A stretch of 64,000 nt of DNA from Akkermansia muciniphila (GCA_945888515.1 CAMDAD010000007.1:1-64000); one strand, 5' to 3'. Numbered from the stretch's first letter, positions 41,847 to 52,362 are shown. The notes: generated by a model from the sequence alone, not told the origin. Numbers and translations: made by a program.

Positions 41847-43088
41847 TTGTCTCCCTCCGTGCCAGCACAACACAACATCCGCCGCGCCGCTCATGCCGCC
41901 CTTCACTCCTGGGGCAAGGGACATGATTACGCGGAAACTCTCGTCGAGCGCCACGCCCAGCGCTACCAGCTTTCCGCGTCCGATCGCGGACTGCTCCATG
42001 CCATTCTTTTCGGTGTGCTGCGTCATCGACGCGTGCTCGATCATTTCATTAGTGAAATGCGCCGCGGCAAACTCGACATGGATGCGCGCGATCTCCTTCG
42101 CATCGGCTTGTTTCAGGTTCTGATCCTCAACATCGCCGACCACGCCGCCGTCAATGAAACCGTGGAAGCCGGAAAGGCGAATATCCGTGGTTTACTCAAT
42201 GCCGTGCTGCGTCGCGCGGTCGGACAAAAGGCAAAGTTGCTAGAATCACTCAACGACCTGCCACCAGCGGAGTTGCACTCTCATCCTGATTGGCTTTTCA
42301 AGCGCTGGCGCAAGCACTACGGCGCCGACCAAGCCATCGCGTTGATGGAATGGAACCAAGAGCCTGCGGAAAATTACGCTCACTACAATCCGCTGAGCAA
42401 ACAACCCTGCCCGCTGGAAGATCCGCTGGCCGACGTGCCCGGATTTTTCCGCGTTGAAGGAGCTATACCCATGAAACTCATCCGCGATGGAATCATCTAC
42501 ATGCAGGATCCCGCCACCCGCCACAGCGTGGAAATGCTAGCCGCTCAACCCGGCGAAACCATTCTCGATGCCTGCGCCGCTCCCGGTGGCAAAGCGGCAC
42601 TCATCGCCAGCGCCATGGAAAATCGCGGCACTCTCATCGCCACCGATTCCAACGAAAAACGCCTGCCGCGTCTGGAGGAGAATTTGCAACGCCTCCACGT
42701 GATCTGCGCGAAAGTTTCCCAGCACGACTGGCTCGAGCCCGCGCCCACCGAGTGGCATACGACCTTCGATGCGATTTTGTTAGATGTTCCCTGCTCGAAT
42801 ACTGGCGTGCTACGTCGTCGGGTGGATGCACGCTGGCGCTTGCTGCCAAAAGATCTATCGGATTTACCTATCATTCAAAAACGCATCATCGAAAACGCGC
42901 TGCCCTGCTTGAAAAAAGGGGGTCGCTTGGTCTATTCCACCTGCTCGATCGAGCCAGAGGAAAACACCAAACTCATCGCCGATGTGCTCAAGGAGCATCC
43001 AGAACTATCTCTGGTCAAAGAAAAACAAGTGCTGCCCAGCATCGATCACACCGATGGCGCCTACTGCGCGTTGCTACATCTCGCCTAA
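41847..43088 (+). CDS. rsmB: 16S rRNA (cytosine-C5)-methyltransferase RsmB (NusB + NOL1/NOP2/Sun domain)
   Basis: NusB-like N-domain, 'DACAAPGGKAALIA', 'DAILLDVPCSNTGVLRRRVDARWRL', 'GGRLVYSTCSIEPEEN'; TTG start likely. Confidence 0.92.
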   Translation: MSPSVPAQHNIRRAAHAALHSWGKGHDYAETLVERHAQRYQLSASDRGLLHAILFGVLRHRRVLDHFISEMRRGKLDMDARDLLRIGLFQVLILNIADHAAVNETVEAGKANIRGLLNAVLRRAVGQKAKLLESLNDLPPAELHSHPDWLFKRWRKHYGADQAIALMEWNQEPAENYAHYNPLSKQPCPLEDPLADVPGFFRVEGAIPMKLIRDGIIYMQDPATRHSVEMLAAQPGETILDACAAPGGKAALIASAMENRGTLIATDSNEKRLPRLEENLQRLHVICAKVSQHDWLEPAPTEWHTTFDAILLDVPCSNTGVLRRRVDARWRLLPKDLSDLPIIQKRIIENALPCLKKGGRLVYSTCSIEPEENTKLIADVLKEHPELSLVKEKQVLPSIDHTDGAYCALLHLA

Positions 43089-43097
43089 CGATTTCTC

Positions 43098-43874
43098 ATG
43101 AAACCCAGTCGCATGCCCTTGCTGATCACCGCAACGGTACTGCTGTTTTTCTACGTTCCAATCGCGCTTCTGGTGCTCCATTCCTTCAATGAATCGCGCT
43201 ACAGCACAACCTGGCAGGGATTCACTTGGAAATGGTATGAGACACTATTCCAGCGCGCCGATCTGTGGCGCGCGCTGCGACACTCCCTGGGCATTGCCTT
43301 TCTTGCCAGCCTCATCTCGATGATACTGGGCACGTCCGCGGCTTTTGCCTTGCATCAATATCGCAGTCGCTGGCAAAGCGCCCACCGCATGCTTCTGGCG
43401 CTGCCCTTGGTCATGCCAGAAGTGCTCATCGGCATGTCGTTGCTGTCATTTTTCGTCGCTCTCAGAATTCCTCTCAGCATGATGACGGTCACCATCGCCC
43501 ACATCACATTCTGCTTCGGTTATGTCGCGTTAGTCGTGCAGGGGCGACTGCAGGACTTTGATTTTTCCGTGATCGATGCCGCACGAGATCTCGGAGCCAC
43601 ACGCCTTCAGGCAAACCTGCGCGTCATGCTTCCGCTGCTCGCTCCGGGCATTATAGCAGGAGGTTTGCTGGCCTTTACGTTATCGATCGATGACTTCGTG
43701 GTTACGTTTTTCGTCAGCGGAGCGGGAGCCGACACCCTCCCGCTGAAAATCAACAGCATGATGCGCCATAGCAAAGAGCTGCCAGTCATCCATGCGCTAT
43801 CGACACTGCTCCTACTCGCCACCTTTATTCTAGTGGCCATCAGCCAGCGCCTGATCCATCGCAAGACAAGATAA
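43098..43874 (+). CDS. potC: ABC transporter permease (PotC-like, spermidine/putrescine family)
   Basis: 'YVPIALLVLHSFNESRYSTTWQGFTWKWYETLF', 'DAARDLGATRLQANLRVMLPLLAPGIIAGGLLAFTLSIDDFVVTFFVSG'. Confidence 0.9.
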   Translation: MKPSRMPLLITATVLLFFYVPIALLVLHSFNESRYSTTWQGFTWKWYETLFQRADLWRALRHSLGIAFLASLISMILGTSAAFALHQYRSRWQSAHRMLLALPLVMPEVLIGMSLLSFFVALRIPLSMMTVTIAHITFCFGYVALVVQGRLQDFDFSVIDAARDLGATRLQANLRVMLPLLAPGIIAGGLLAFTLSIDDFVVTFFVSGAGADTLPLKINSMMRHSKELPVIHALSTLLLLATFILVAISQRLIHRKTR

Positions 43875-43956
43875 AATCGAAGTGTTTCATAGCGCTTTTT
43901 GATTGACGCAACATGCCATTTTGCTAGGCTGAAACCCTAACAGACAAGGAGGAATC

Positions 43957-44169
43957 GTGGACAACGGATTATTGCACACAGAAAAAATTTTAGCGGACCG
44001 GAAAACATTTTACATCGATCTCAAAGAGAACTCGCGTGGCATGGTAGTGAAAATCACTGAGGATGTGGGTGGCAATAGAGACACGATCATGGTGCCCGCT
44101 GAAATCCTCGGTGACTTCATCCAAGCGCTGCAAGAGGTGAAAAACACCGCGGATCAACGCGCCGATTGA
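43957..44169 (+). CDS. PurA-like/DUF3276 nucleic-acid-binding small protein
   Basis: 'EKILADRKTFYIDLKENSRGMVVKITEDVGGNRDTIMVPAEILGDFIQAL'; GTG start with AGGAGG upstream. Confidence 0.75.
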   Translation: MDNGLLHTEKILADRKTFYIDLKENSRGMVVKITEDVGGNRDTIMVPAEILGDFIQALQEVKNTADQRAD

Positions 44170-44208
44170 ATACTGGGTCTTTGAGCCACTGGATCTTTTC
44201 TTTACTTC

Positions 44209-45276
44209 ATGAACACACCCGCCTCCGTCACCATTGCCCGCCTCACCTACTTGCTCATTTGTGAGTTGCTAGCAGTGGCGGTCTCATTGACGTTCTCGGA
44301 TGCTCTTCCGCTCTGGCTTTCACTGGTGGGCGGACTCACGATTGCTGGTTTTTTTATCCTGATCGAAAGCACACTCAAGGGGTTCACTTTGCGCGGCTTC
44401 TCCACGGCCACCTTCGGTCTTGGAGTGGGCTTGTTTTGTGCATGGCTTATCACTCGTGTGGATATCGCAGAACTGGTGGCAAACATGGTGCGGGAAAACG
44501 CATCCGAGCCCAACGAGGATGAAAGTATCGAACGAGCGGATGCCGTCCGACTCGCCATCAATGTCTCTCTCTACGCCAGTCTCGGCTTTCTTGGCTCGGC
44601 CATCGCACTGCGTGGCAATCGCGATGACTTTGCCTTCATCATTCCCTTTGTTCGATTTCGACAAGAAGGTGCCCAGGGTCGCCCCGTCGTGCTGGATGCC
44701 GATGCCGTCATGGACAGTCGCGTGATTAATATCTCCAAAGCCGGATTTCTCGGAGGTCGATTGATCGTACCCAGCTTTGTTTTCCAAGAACTGCAAAATC
44801 TTGCATCATCTAGCAATCTGGCTCAGCGCATGCGCGGGCAGCGCGGCGTGGATGTGATGGAAAAAATGCGTAGCGATCCCCACACGCAGATGGCGATTCA
44901 TGAAGCGGGAAAAATATTCGACGACGCACCATACCACACCCGCATGATTGATATCGCGCGACTGCTCGACGGTCGACTCCTCACCAACGACGAGACCTTG
45001 GCAAAAATCGCGCGTTTGCAAGGCGTGAAAGTGCTGAATCTCCATGAGCTCACCGATGCGCTCAAGCCGTCCATCGTAGTCGGGGAAAAAATGCGTTTGG
45101 CGCTGGTGCGCCCGGGAAAAGAAGAACACCAAGCCGTGGGTTACCTCAGCGATGGGAGTATGATAGTAGTCAACCAAGCCGTCGAACTCATCGGCAGCTC
45201 CCAGACCGTGCAAGTCATCAGCACTCTGCAAACCAGCAATGGACTGATGGTCTTCGCCGAGCTGGAGCACAACTGA
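44209..45276 (+). CDS. Membrane PIN/TRAM domain protein (YacL-like)
   Basis: N-terminal 4-TM region, PIN 'VVLDADAVMDSRVINISKAGFLGGRLIVPSFVFQELQ', 'LLTNDETLAKIARLQGV', TRAM 'VGEKMRLALVRPGKEEHQAVGYLSDGSMIVV'. Confidence 0.9.
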   Translation: MNTPASVTIARLTYLLICELLAVAVSLTFSDALPLWLSLVGGLTIAGFFILIESTLKGFTLRGFSTATFGLGVGLFCAWLITRVDIAELVANMVRENASEPNEDESIERADAVRLAINVSLYASLGFLGSAIALRGNRDDFAFIIPFVRFRQEGAQGRPVVLDADAVMDSRVINISKAGFLGGRLIVPSFVFQELQNLASSSNLAQRMRGQRGVDVMEKMRSDPHTQMAIHEAGKIFDDAPYHTRMIDIARLLDGRLLTNDETLAKIARLQGVKVLNLHELTDALKPSIVVGEKMRLALVRPGKEEHQAVGYLSDGSMIVVNQAVELIGSSQTVQVISTLQTSNGLMVFAELEHN

Positions 45277-45367
45277 GAAAAACTGCCAAGGCTGACAATC
45301 AAAATGAGCGCAATTATCGCTCTCTTCGCTTGACTGAGTGCCTGATAGTGAGTAGATAACGCGCGTC

Positions 45368-45739
45368 ATGCTTTCCGACTACTTGCCTGTATTCTTCCAG
45401 ATGCTCATCGCCATCGGCTTTGCTGCCGTTGTGCTCTCTCTCAGTGTCGTGTTCGGCAAGTCCGCGCGCACCAATGTAACCAAAGACAGCGCTTACGAAT
45501 GCGGCATGTTGCCCATTGGCGATGGTGCCCCGCGAATTTCGGTGAAATTTTATCTGGTTGCGATGTTGTTCGTGATCTTCGATATCGAGGTAGTTTTCAT
45601 GTATCCATGGGCCGTGCAGTTCCGGGACATGATTCAGGTTTCCACCGTGCCTCTTATCAGTATCGCTGGGTTTGCTGGCATTCTGGCGCTGGCGTATGTT
45701 TACGCATTAAAGAAAGGGGCTCTCAACTGGAAATCCTGA
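45368..45739 (+). CDS. nuoA: NADH-quinone oxidoreductase subunit A
   Basis: 'YECGMLPIGDGAPRISVKFYLVAMLFVIFDIEVVFMYPWAV'. Confidence 0.95.
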   Translation: MLSDYLPVFFQMLIAIGFAAVVLSLSVVFGKSARTNVTKDSAYECGMLPIGDGAPRISVKFYLVAMLFVIFDIEVVFMYPWAVQFRDMIQVSTVPLISIAGFAGILALAYVYALKKGALNWKS

Positions 45740-45914
45740 GCCTACTCTGCCGACGTAGCGCTATCATTGTCGTCAATGCAGCCAAAAACCATGTGTTTTT
45801 CACACGGGCTACTCAGTGTCGGCGCTATCGGCCGAAAGCCTATATTTGACTGCGGATCGCTACAGATCACATCCGCACCCGCCATTTCTCCTATTGCTAT
45901 CAAAAAACCACCTC

Positions 45915-47207
45915 ATGACGGATCCACTTCCTCAGCCATCTGACACCGCACATTCAATCCCTGAATCCCTCCATCACTCATCGACTCCTTCGATTCATTT
46001 TTCACTCATCGGGCTACTGATGCTATGCCTCGTGTTGATCGTAGCAACCGGTGCGACGTTCCACTTTTTCTCAAGAGATAAGGCTACGCCTATCGACGAT
46101 CGCACCACTCATACTACCCAAAAAACAAACGATACCCAACATCCTTGGGGACAGTTGCATGTGCAGGATGTTACCATAGAGCAACCCACGGAATACGTAT
46201 CCTTCGAATCCACTGAACTGCGAAAAACTGAATGGTTTTTCGGTGCGTGCAACGCGAGTCAGACGGGCAATATTCTCCGCGCCAGTGGCATATCCGATAC
46301 CGAGGTCGCGACTTTTCTTCACAAGGATGTCACCAGCAGCGTCGATGCAGGAACTACCATTGCCCCCACGGACAAGATGATCCTAGGACTGAATGCAGAG
46401 GTGCGCGCGAAACTCTATCGAGAACTCGCACGATGGCCCGAAAACAAACTTTATGCCGCGCCTTACCATCTCACTGACGAACCGATCGAAGCGATTTTTG
46501 CCAGCAAGAATCTCCCTAAGGAAATCATCGCACTCATTCGCAGCCTCACCTTCCAGCGCGGTGGTATCACCTGCTTTAGCGATGTCAACCTCGTTCTCAA
46601 TCGCCTCTCATCAGCTGAGCAAAAAATCAAATTGTTGCAGGCATTGACATTTCAAAAAGCGACTCTGGTGCAAGTGCACATCGACGATCAAACAGACATC
46701 GACGAACTGCTAGGATATTGGGGCGAGGTTCCGGATGTGAGGTCGAAAGATCTACGTCCGCTTCTGGAATCAATTCAGAAAACTCCACAAGGCTTCAATC
46801 TCAGCCTGCTGTATTTCCTGCCGCCATTTGCTCGTGAGCGCTTGTTCACATTTCCGTTTCCCAGCAAACCCGGAGATACGAAAATGGACTGTCATTGGAC
46901 AGCCTTGAATTTTTTCAATGACACGACAGACGACCGTTATCAGGACACCGCCTATTCCAGTGCCTATGTGAATGAAAATTTCTATCAAATTGGTGCTGCC
47001 ACGCAATTCGGAGATCTCATTTTCCTGCGCAATTCCTCGGGAGCTATCGTTCACTCGGCGGTGCACATCGCCGACGATATTGTTTTTACCAAAAATGGCA
47101 TCAACTACGCCCAACCATGGATTTTGATGCGCATGAATAATCTCACCGCAGTATACACCCAAGAAAAACCACCAGAAGTGATTTACTACCGTCGCAAGCA
47201 ATCGTAG
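45915..47207 (+). CDS. Uncharacterised single-TM-anchored protein with C-terminal NlpC/P60-like region
   Basis: TM 'FSLIGLLMLCLVLIVATGATFHFF'; C-terminal 'TKMDCHWTALNFFND...GDLIFLRNSSGAIVHSAVHIADDIVFTKNG'. Confidence 0.65.
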   Translation: MTDPLPQPSDTAHSIPESLHHSSTPSIHFSLIGLLMLCLVLIVATGATFHFFSRDKATPIDDRTTHTTQKTNDTQHPWGQLHVQDVTIEQPTEYVSFESTELRKTEWFFGACNASQTGNILRASGISDTEVATFLHKDVTSSVDAGTTIAPTDKMILGLNAEVRAKLYRELARWPENKLYAAPYHLTDEPIEAIFASKNLPKEIIALIRSLTFQRGGITCFSDVNLVLNRLSSAEQKIKLLQALTFQKATLVQVHIDDQTDIDELLGYWGEVPDVRSKDLRPLLESIQKTPQGFNLSLLYFLPPFARERLFTFPFPSKPGDTKMDCHWTALNFFNDTTDDRYQDTAYSSAYVNENFYQIGAATQFGDLIFLRNSSGAIVHSAVHIADDIVFTKNGINYAQPWILMRMNNLTAVYTQEKPPEVIYYRRKQS

Positions 47208-47210
47208 CAC

Positions 47211-48011
47211 TCACACCGAGTGCACAGCGTCGATCAGATCCCGAGCATAGCGAACCACGGCATCCACGGGATCCGATTCCGCGGCGTGCAATTCCACCTG
47301 CTTGACCAGAGCGGAGCCGACGATTACTCCATCGGCATGCTCCGCAACCTCGCGCGCCTGATCGGCTGTGGAAATGCCGAATCCCACGCAGACAGGAACA
47401 GTAGCGTGCTGCTTGAGGGAAGCGACCAGTGATCCGATGTGTGCCGATGGAGCACCATGAGCACCCGTAACCCCCGTGCGCGATAAAGCATAAATGAATC
47501 CTTCCGCCTGAGCCGCCAACAGACGCGCGCGTGGCTCGGGAGTATTGGGAGCGATCAACCGAATGCGCAGCAAGCCGTCATTGCCATCGAAATCACGGCT
47601 CTGCCCCGCTTCGTCCGGTGGCAGGTCGAGCAACAAGATGCCATCTGCTCCCGCTTCCACGGCATCTGCTTGAAATGCTTCAAAGCCATAAGCAAAAATC
47701 GGATTCAAGTAGGTGAACAACACCAAGGGGGTTTCGTGTGTTTTACGGAAATCACGGATCAACTCAATCACGCGTCGTGTGGTCATGCCTGCTTTCAGCG
47801 CGCGCTCGGCCGCCATTTGATTGACGATGCCATCGGCAAGAGGATCGGAAAACGGCAGACCTAACTCCAGCACATCCGCTCCCGCATCTGCCAATCCCTT
47901 AAGGATAGCGAGAGAGCGATCGTAGTCTGGATCCCCTGCCGCTACATAGGCGACAAAAGCTTTTTTCCCTTGTTGTTTCAGTTCTGCGAATGTGCGGGTA
48001 ATGCGGTTCAT
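47211..48011 (-). CDS. trpA: Tryptophan synthase alpha chain
   Basis: 'AFVAYVAAGDPDYDRSLAILKGLADAGADVLELGLPFSDPLADG', 'PVCVGFGISTADQAREVAEHADGVIVGSALV'. Confidence 0.96.
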   Translation of the reverse strand: MNRITRTFAELKQQGKKAFVAYVAAGDPDYDRSLAILKGLADAGADVLELGLPFSDPLADGIVNQMAAERALKAGMTTRRVIELIRDFRKTHETPLVLFTYLNPIFAYGFEAFQADAVEAGADGILLLDLPPDEAGQSRDFDGNDGLLRIRLIAPNTPEPRARLLAAQAEGFIYALSRTGVTGAHGAPSAHIGSLVASLKQHATVPVCVGFGISTADQAREVAEHADGVIVGSALVKQVELHAAESDPVDAVVRYARDLIDAVHSV

Positions 48012-48019
48012 GAAATCTT

Positions 48020-48514
48020 CTATCGTTTTTTGATGCGCTTGCCGGAGAGCCGGGTGGCCAAAAGATTCGGGCACATGCCTTTTAAGCGAAGTTGCTCGCA
48101 ACCTGCCTCAATGTGAATCGATTGGCGTATGGGACGATAACCGAGCCGACGCGTAATGCAATCGTTCAGCAGATCAATGTGCGCGTTCTCAAATTCGACG
48201 ACCTTACCGCAATCGACACAGACCAGATGATTGTGCGATGGCTTATCGAGAAAATTGGGATCGTAGGTTTTTTCCTCAGAACCCAGATCAATCTCGCGCA
48301 ACAGCCCGGCATCTACTAGCAAACTGATGGTGCGATACACCGTCGCCCTTGATGCGCGTGAATCAGTGCGATGGATCCGGTCAAACAACTCCTCGGCAGT
48401 GAAATGCTCGTCCTTGGCGAAAATCGAGCGCACGATCGAGTCGCGCTGCGAAGTGCGACGCAGCGAACGTCGTTTCACAAATGCATTGAAGCGCTCCAGA
48501 ATTGTATCATCCAT
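48020..48514 (-). CDS. Fur-family transcriptional regulator
   Basis: 'RRTSQRDSIVRSIFAKDEHFTAEELFDRIHRTDSRASRATVYRTISLLVDAGLL', 'HNHLVCVDCGKVVEFEN'. Confidence 0.93.
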   Translation of the reverse strand: MDDTILERFNAFVKRRSLRRTSQRDSIVRSIFAKDEHFTAEELFDRIHRTDSRASRATVYRTISLLVDAGLLREIDLGSEEKTYDPNFLDKPSHNHLVCVDCGKVVEFENAHIDLLNDCITRRLGYRPIRQSIHIEAGCEQLRLKGMCPNLLATRLSGKRIKKR

Positions 48515-48573
48515 CCTTCACCCCCACGCTACCTGACTCACATCAGATGAAAAGGAAAAAAGCAAAGGCGCGA

Positions 48574-49530
48574 TCACAGCGCCAGCTTCGGCGGCGGGGG
48601 CGGATTCATAGGCTGGGGCACGACCTTGCGAGCCTTCGGCGTTACATCCGCATAAATGCCAACCAGAGTCATGCCAATCAGGCCGACAAAGCCCGCAAAG
48701 GCTGCCGTGATCGCCGTGCACATACTCACCACAAAGGGCGTGAAAAACAGAAGCCCGATAACCAGCCAACTTGGCTTCACTTCATACGCATGAATCACCA
48801 AGCGCAGGCGCGAGCGGGCTACCGTCAGCCCCAGCACGACATAGCAGACTGTTGCAGCCAATCCATTCAGGTTGAAAAAAATCGGAAACAATGAGGCGTG
48901 CAATTTGTGCGTCACCATTGCGCAGAAAATCAAGGATACGGATCCCGAAAAAAGGAATGATCCGATGAACAGCAACACCATGCCGATACGCATCCCGATG
49001 TGATGGAACGAAGAAGCACCGATCATGCCGGCAGAACAAACCGCGGCGCAAGCGAGCACAGAAAGTCCGCACATCAGCTCCTGTATAAACTCCACGCCAC
49101 CAATAAAATAACGAACTACCACATAAGGGAGCAGCGAGACCAAGCTCAAGGCGCAGACTGCCCACAGAATGAGAAATTTTCCCTTCACCACAGCCCATCG
49201 ATCGAGCCGCGTGAGCAGCAGCAGTTCGTGATTTCCTTCCTCTAATTCCTGACCCATCAAAATCAGCCCGCCGAGCGGCATCAGCACTCCACAGACCAGA
49301 GCCACCACATTCCAGAATGGTCCAGACTCCACAAGCATCCATAAATTGAGAATGCCAGGATATTCATTGCGCATCACTGATCCCATCGAGAACTCCATCG
49401 CCATCGCCGCAATCGCCAGCACGTGAATGCCCAAAAACGGATAGACAAAACTCGCGCGCCGCATCCCCTGCTGCAGCTCTTTCACCGTCATGGGATGCAG
49501 TCGGTCCGGTAATTCTCGGGCATCAGTCAT
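48574..49530 (-). CDS. Multi-TM membrane protein, ABC-2 permease-like
   Basis: 'MTVKELQQGMRRASFVYPFLGIHVLAIAAMAMEFSMG' and several TM segments. Confidence 0.6.
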   Translation of the reverse strand: MTDARELPDRLHPMTVKELQQGMRRASFVYPFLGIHVLAIAAMAMEFSMGSVMRNEYPGILNLWMLVESGPFWNVVALVCGVLMPLGGLILMGQELEEGNHELLLLTRLDRWAVVKGKFLILWAVCALSLVSLLPYVVVRYFIGGVEFIQELMCGLSVLACAAVCSAGMIGASSFHHIGMRIGMVLLFIGSFLFSGSVSLIFCAMVTHKLHASLFPIFFNLNGLAATVCYVVLGLTVARSRLRLVIHAYEVKPSWLVIGLLFFTPFVVSMCTAITAAFAGFVGLIGMTLVGIYADVTPKARKVVPQPMNPPPPPKLAL

Positions 49531-49722
49531 GTCGCATGTTGTTTTGTGTCATTTCATGAGGCCTGACAAGCCCACATTTTCACCCTAGCTCCGCCTCAGG
49601 ATCCTGGGCTGATTCGCTCCTCATCTCAGACAATTGTAGCACCATACGACGCTTCTACTTTGTCAATTATACACTGGCTAATTGGCTTAGCTTTACTACA
49701 GTTCCAACGTCACATTGATCGT

Positions 49723-52362
49723 ATGCTAGACCCCGCACCGCCGCCGCACGAACAAGCCATTCCGGAAAGCCTGAAAAAACTGCTCGCGGAATATCGTCGC
49801 TCACTCTGGCGTATCAAAATCGGCGAGGCCATCCTCGCTGGTGTCATCGGGCTAGTAGTCTCGTTTCTTGTGGTTTTTGCACTGGATCGTTTTGTTCAAA
49901 CGCCTGCCCTTTTGCGCTTGCTGCTGCTTCTGGCGGGCACATCACTATTCGCGGTGTTCGCCCCGCTTTGGATGCGTCGCTGGGTTTGGGGACATCGCCG
50001 CGAAACGGAACTGGCACGGCTCATTGCACGCAAGCATCCAAATCTCGGCGACCGCTTGCTCGGCATCATCGAACTTCAAGAGCAAAACGAAACCAAGGAT
50101 TCTCTCTCGCCACGGCTGCGAATGGCCGCCATGGATACAGTTGCCGATGAGGTAAACCAACAAGGTCTGCAAACCGCGCTGCCATCCACTTGGTTGAGAA
50201 AAGCCTTGTTCGCTAGCATCGTGCTGATCTCGATTACCGTCGTCGCCTTCTCCCTCGCCCCTCAGGCTGGCGTGAACGCGCTGAGACGATGGGCCATGCC
50301 CTTGCAGGAAACAGAGCGATTCACTTTCACCAAGCTGGAAAAAGTGCCCCGCACCCTGGTAGTGCCACATGGCGAGGCATTTACCCTGACCGTTCAGCTT
50401 TCATCCGAATCGGAATGGCAACCGGCCACCGCTGAAGCACGCATCGGAGCTAATCCCAGCGTGGTCGTGAACCGTGCGGATCGCCAGTATGCATTCACTC
50501 TTCCCGCCCAGCTGACACCATCGTCGCTCGCACTGACCGTAGGCGATGCGCGGCACTCGATCCGAATTGAGCCAACCATACGCCCCGCCATCGATCTTGC
50601 CGAAGCTGTGCTAAGGTATCCGGCCTACTTGCAATTGCCCGATGAGACGATAGACCTCAAAACAGGCGTCGCGACTGCTGTTGCCGGCTCGCAATTGCAA
50701 TTTCAGCTCAGTGCCACACGTGCCTTAGAAAAAGCCACACTAGGCCCCATCAGCCACGTTCCTGATCCGGAACGATCCACCCCCACCGTTCCCGCTCCGG
50801 GATTTCGCGCCGATCTCAAAGTCGCCGGCAATCAAGCCCAATCTGCCCCGATCCCTGTGGCGACTGATTCTTTCGATGTGCCTTTCACGTGGATGGATAC
50901 ATTTCAGCTAAAAGGTGACGAAAGTTTCCGCCTGCGCGTGGAGGCCATCAAGGACAATCCCCCCTCCGCCTACATCCAAGGCATCGAACGCCAACACGTG
51001 ATGCTCCCCGAGGAAACGATCGACTTTGATGCGCTGGCAGAAGATGACTTTGGCCTGACGGAGTTGGGTCTGGAATGGAATGGCGAGACGAGTCAGTCCG
51101 GCATTTCCTCGTCGCTGGCACAGGGCTCTCTCAAGCTCCTGCCAGGCTCCTCTTCCGACAAGCGCTTGGCAAAAAACACTTCATTTAGTCCTGCGGCACT
51201 GAAAATCGGACCGCAAAAACTCATTCTCCGCGCCTACACCTCAGACTACATGCCGGACCGCGCCAAGGTTTATTCCGAGCCGATCACACTATTTATCCTA
51301 ACCCGTGATGAACACGCGCAGATGCTGAAGAACCAGTTTGACCGCATCGTCGGCGAGTTGGAGGATGCGACCCGTCGCGAGCAGAATGCCAATGAGGAAA
51401 ATCAGCGCTTGGAGCGAATGAAGCCGGAAGACCTGCAAAAAGAGGAAAACCGCAAGCGCCTCGAGGCACAACAAAAAGCGGAGCAAGAAAATATGCAGCG
51501 CATGGCGGAGTTGGAAAAACGCATGGAAAAACTGCTCAAAGACTCTACGCGCAATGGCGACATCGATAAGGAGACAATGAAAAAAATGGCGGAAACCATG
51601 AAGTCGCTGGGAGAACTGGCGCAGCAGGACATGCCGAAAGTAGAGAGCAAGTTGGGCGATTCCCAGCAGCAAAACAACACGCCTGAGCAAGCACAGAAAG
51701 ACGTTGCTAAGGCTGTGGAGGAGCAAAAAAAGGTCCTCGAAAAAATGCAGAAGACTCTCGAAAAAGCCCGCGATGCGAACAAGGACATGGAAGCATCCAC
51801 TTTTGTCAATCGCCTGAAAAAAGCCGCTGCCGAAGAAGATGCCATCGCCGGCACAGTCGTAGAGTATTGGCAACAAAGCCTGGGATTATCGAACGCCTCC
51901 GTCGACCCCAAAGTTCTGACCATGCTCACGGAAATGGATCGCAAGCAGGCCAACAATGCCGCTGACATACGCTGGATTCAGGAAGATCTCGGTCATTTCT
52001 TCACACGCACTAACAAAGCGGTGTATAAGGAAATCCTGGACGCCATGCGCGATACGAGCGACGGCATGAGCTTAGATACTTCGCTGGAGGAACTTCGCGA
52101 ACTGCTGAAAAACAACAAGACATCGCGCGCCACCAGCAGCGCCACTTATTGGGCCGCCAAGCTCAAGGAATGGGCCAAGAAGCTGGAGGGAGAAAAAAAC
52201 GAACAAGGCGGTGGCGGAGGTCAGGGAGGACAAGGTAATCCGGAAGACGAAGACTTTGAATTCATGCTGCGCGTGATGAGACTGATTCAGCAGGAACAGG
52301 ATCTGCGCGCCACCACGCGCGCGCTAGAAGAACTGAAAAGATCCGCTCAATTGCAACCCTAA
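49723..52362 (+). CDS. Large membrane/coiled-coil protein (DUF4175-like)
   Basis: Two N-terminal TMs, 'ARLIARKHPNLGDRLLGIIELQE', long charged coiled coil, Gly-rich C-terminal region 'GGGGGQGGQGNPEDEDFEFMLRVMRLIQQEQDLR'. Confidence 0.7.
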   Translation: MLDPAPPPHEQAIPESLKKLLAEYRRSLWRIKIGEAILAGVIGLVVSFLVVFALDRFVQTPALLRLLLLLAGTSLFAVFAPLWMRRWVWGHRRETELARLIARKHPNLGDRLLGIIELQEQNETKDSLSPRLRMAAMDTVADEVNQQGLQTALPSTWLRKALFASIVLISITVVAFSLAPQAGVNALRRWAMPLQETERFTFTKLEKVPRTLVVPHGEAFTLTVQLSSESEWQPATAEARIGANPSVVVNRADRQYAFTLPAQLTPSSLALTVGDARHSIRIEPTIRPAIDLAEAVLRYPAYLQLPDETIDLKTGVATAVAGSQLQFQLSATRALEKATLGPISHVPDPERSTPTVPAPGFRADLKVAGNQAQSAPIPVATDSFDVPFTWMDTFQLKGDESFRLRVEAIKDNPPSAYIQGIERQHVMLPEETIDFDALAEDDFGLTELGLEWNGETSQSGISSSLAQGSLKLLPGSSSDKRLAKNTSFSPAALKIGPQKLILRAYTSDYMPDRAKVYSEPITLFILTRDEHAQMLKNQFDRIVGELEDATRREQNANEENQRLERMKPEDLQKEENRKRLEAQQKAEQENMQRMAELEKRMEKLLKDSTRNGDIDKETMKKMAETMKSLGELAQQDMPKVESKLGDSQQQNNTPEQAQKDVAKAVEEQKKVLEKMQKTLEKARDANKDMEASTFVNRLKKAAAEEDAIAGTVVEYWQQSLGLSNASVDPKVLTMLTEMDRKQANNAADIRWIQEDLGHFFTRTNKAVYKEILDAMRDTSDGMSLDTSLEELRELLKNNKTSRATSSATYWAAKLKEWAKKLEGEKNEQGGGGGQGGQGNPEDEDFEFMLRVMRLIQQEQDLRATTRALEELKRSAQLQP

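Noticed and set aside
47211-48514. trp operon or Fur-regulated tryptophan module
   Set aside because: Only trpA is present next to a Fur-family gene; adjacency alone does not support a functional link.
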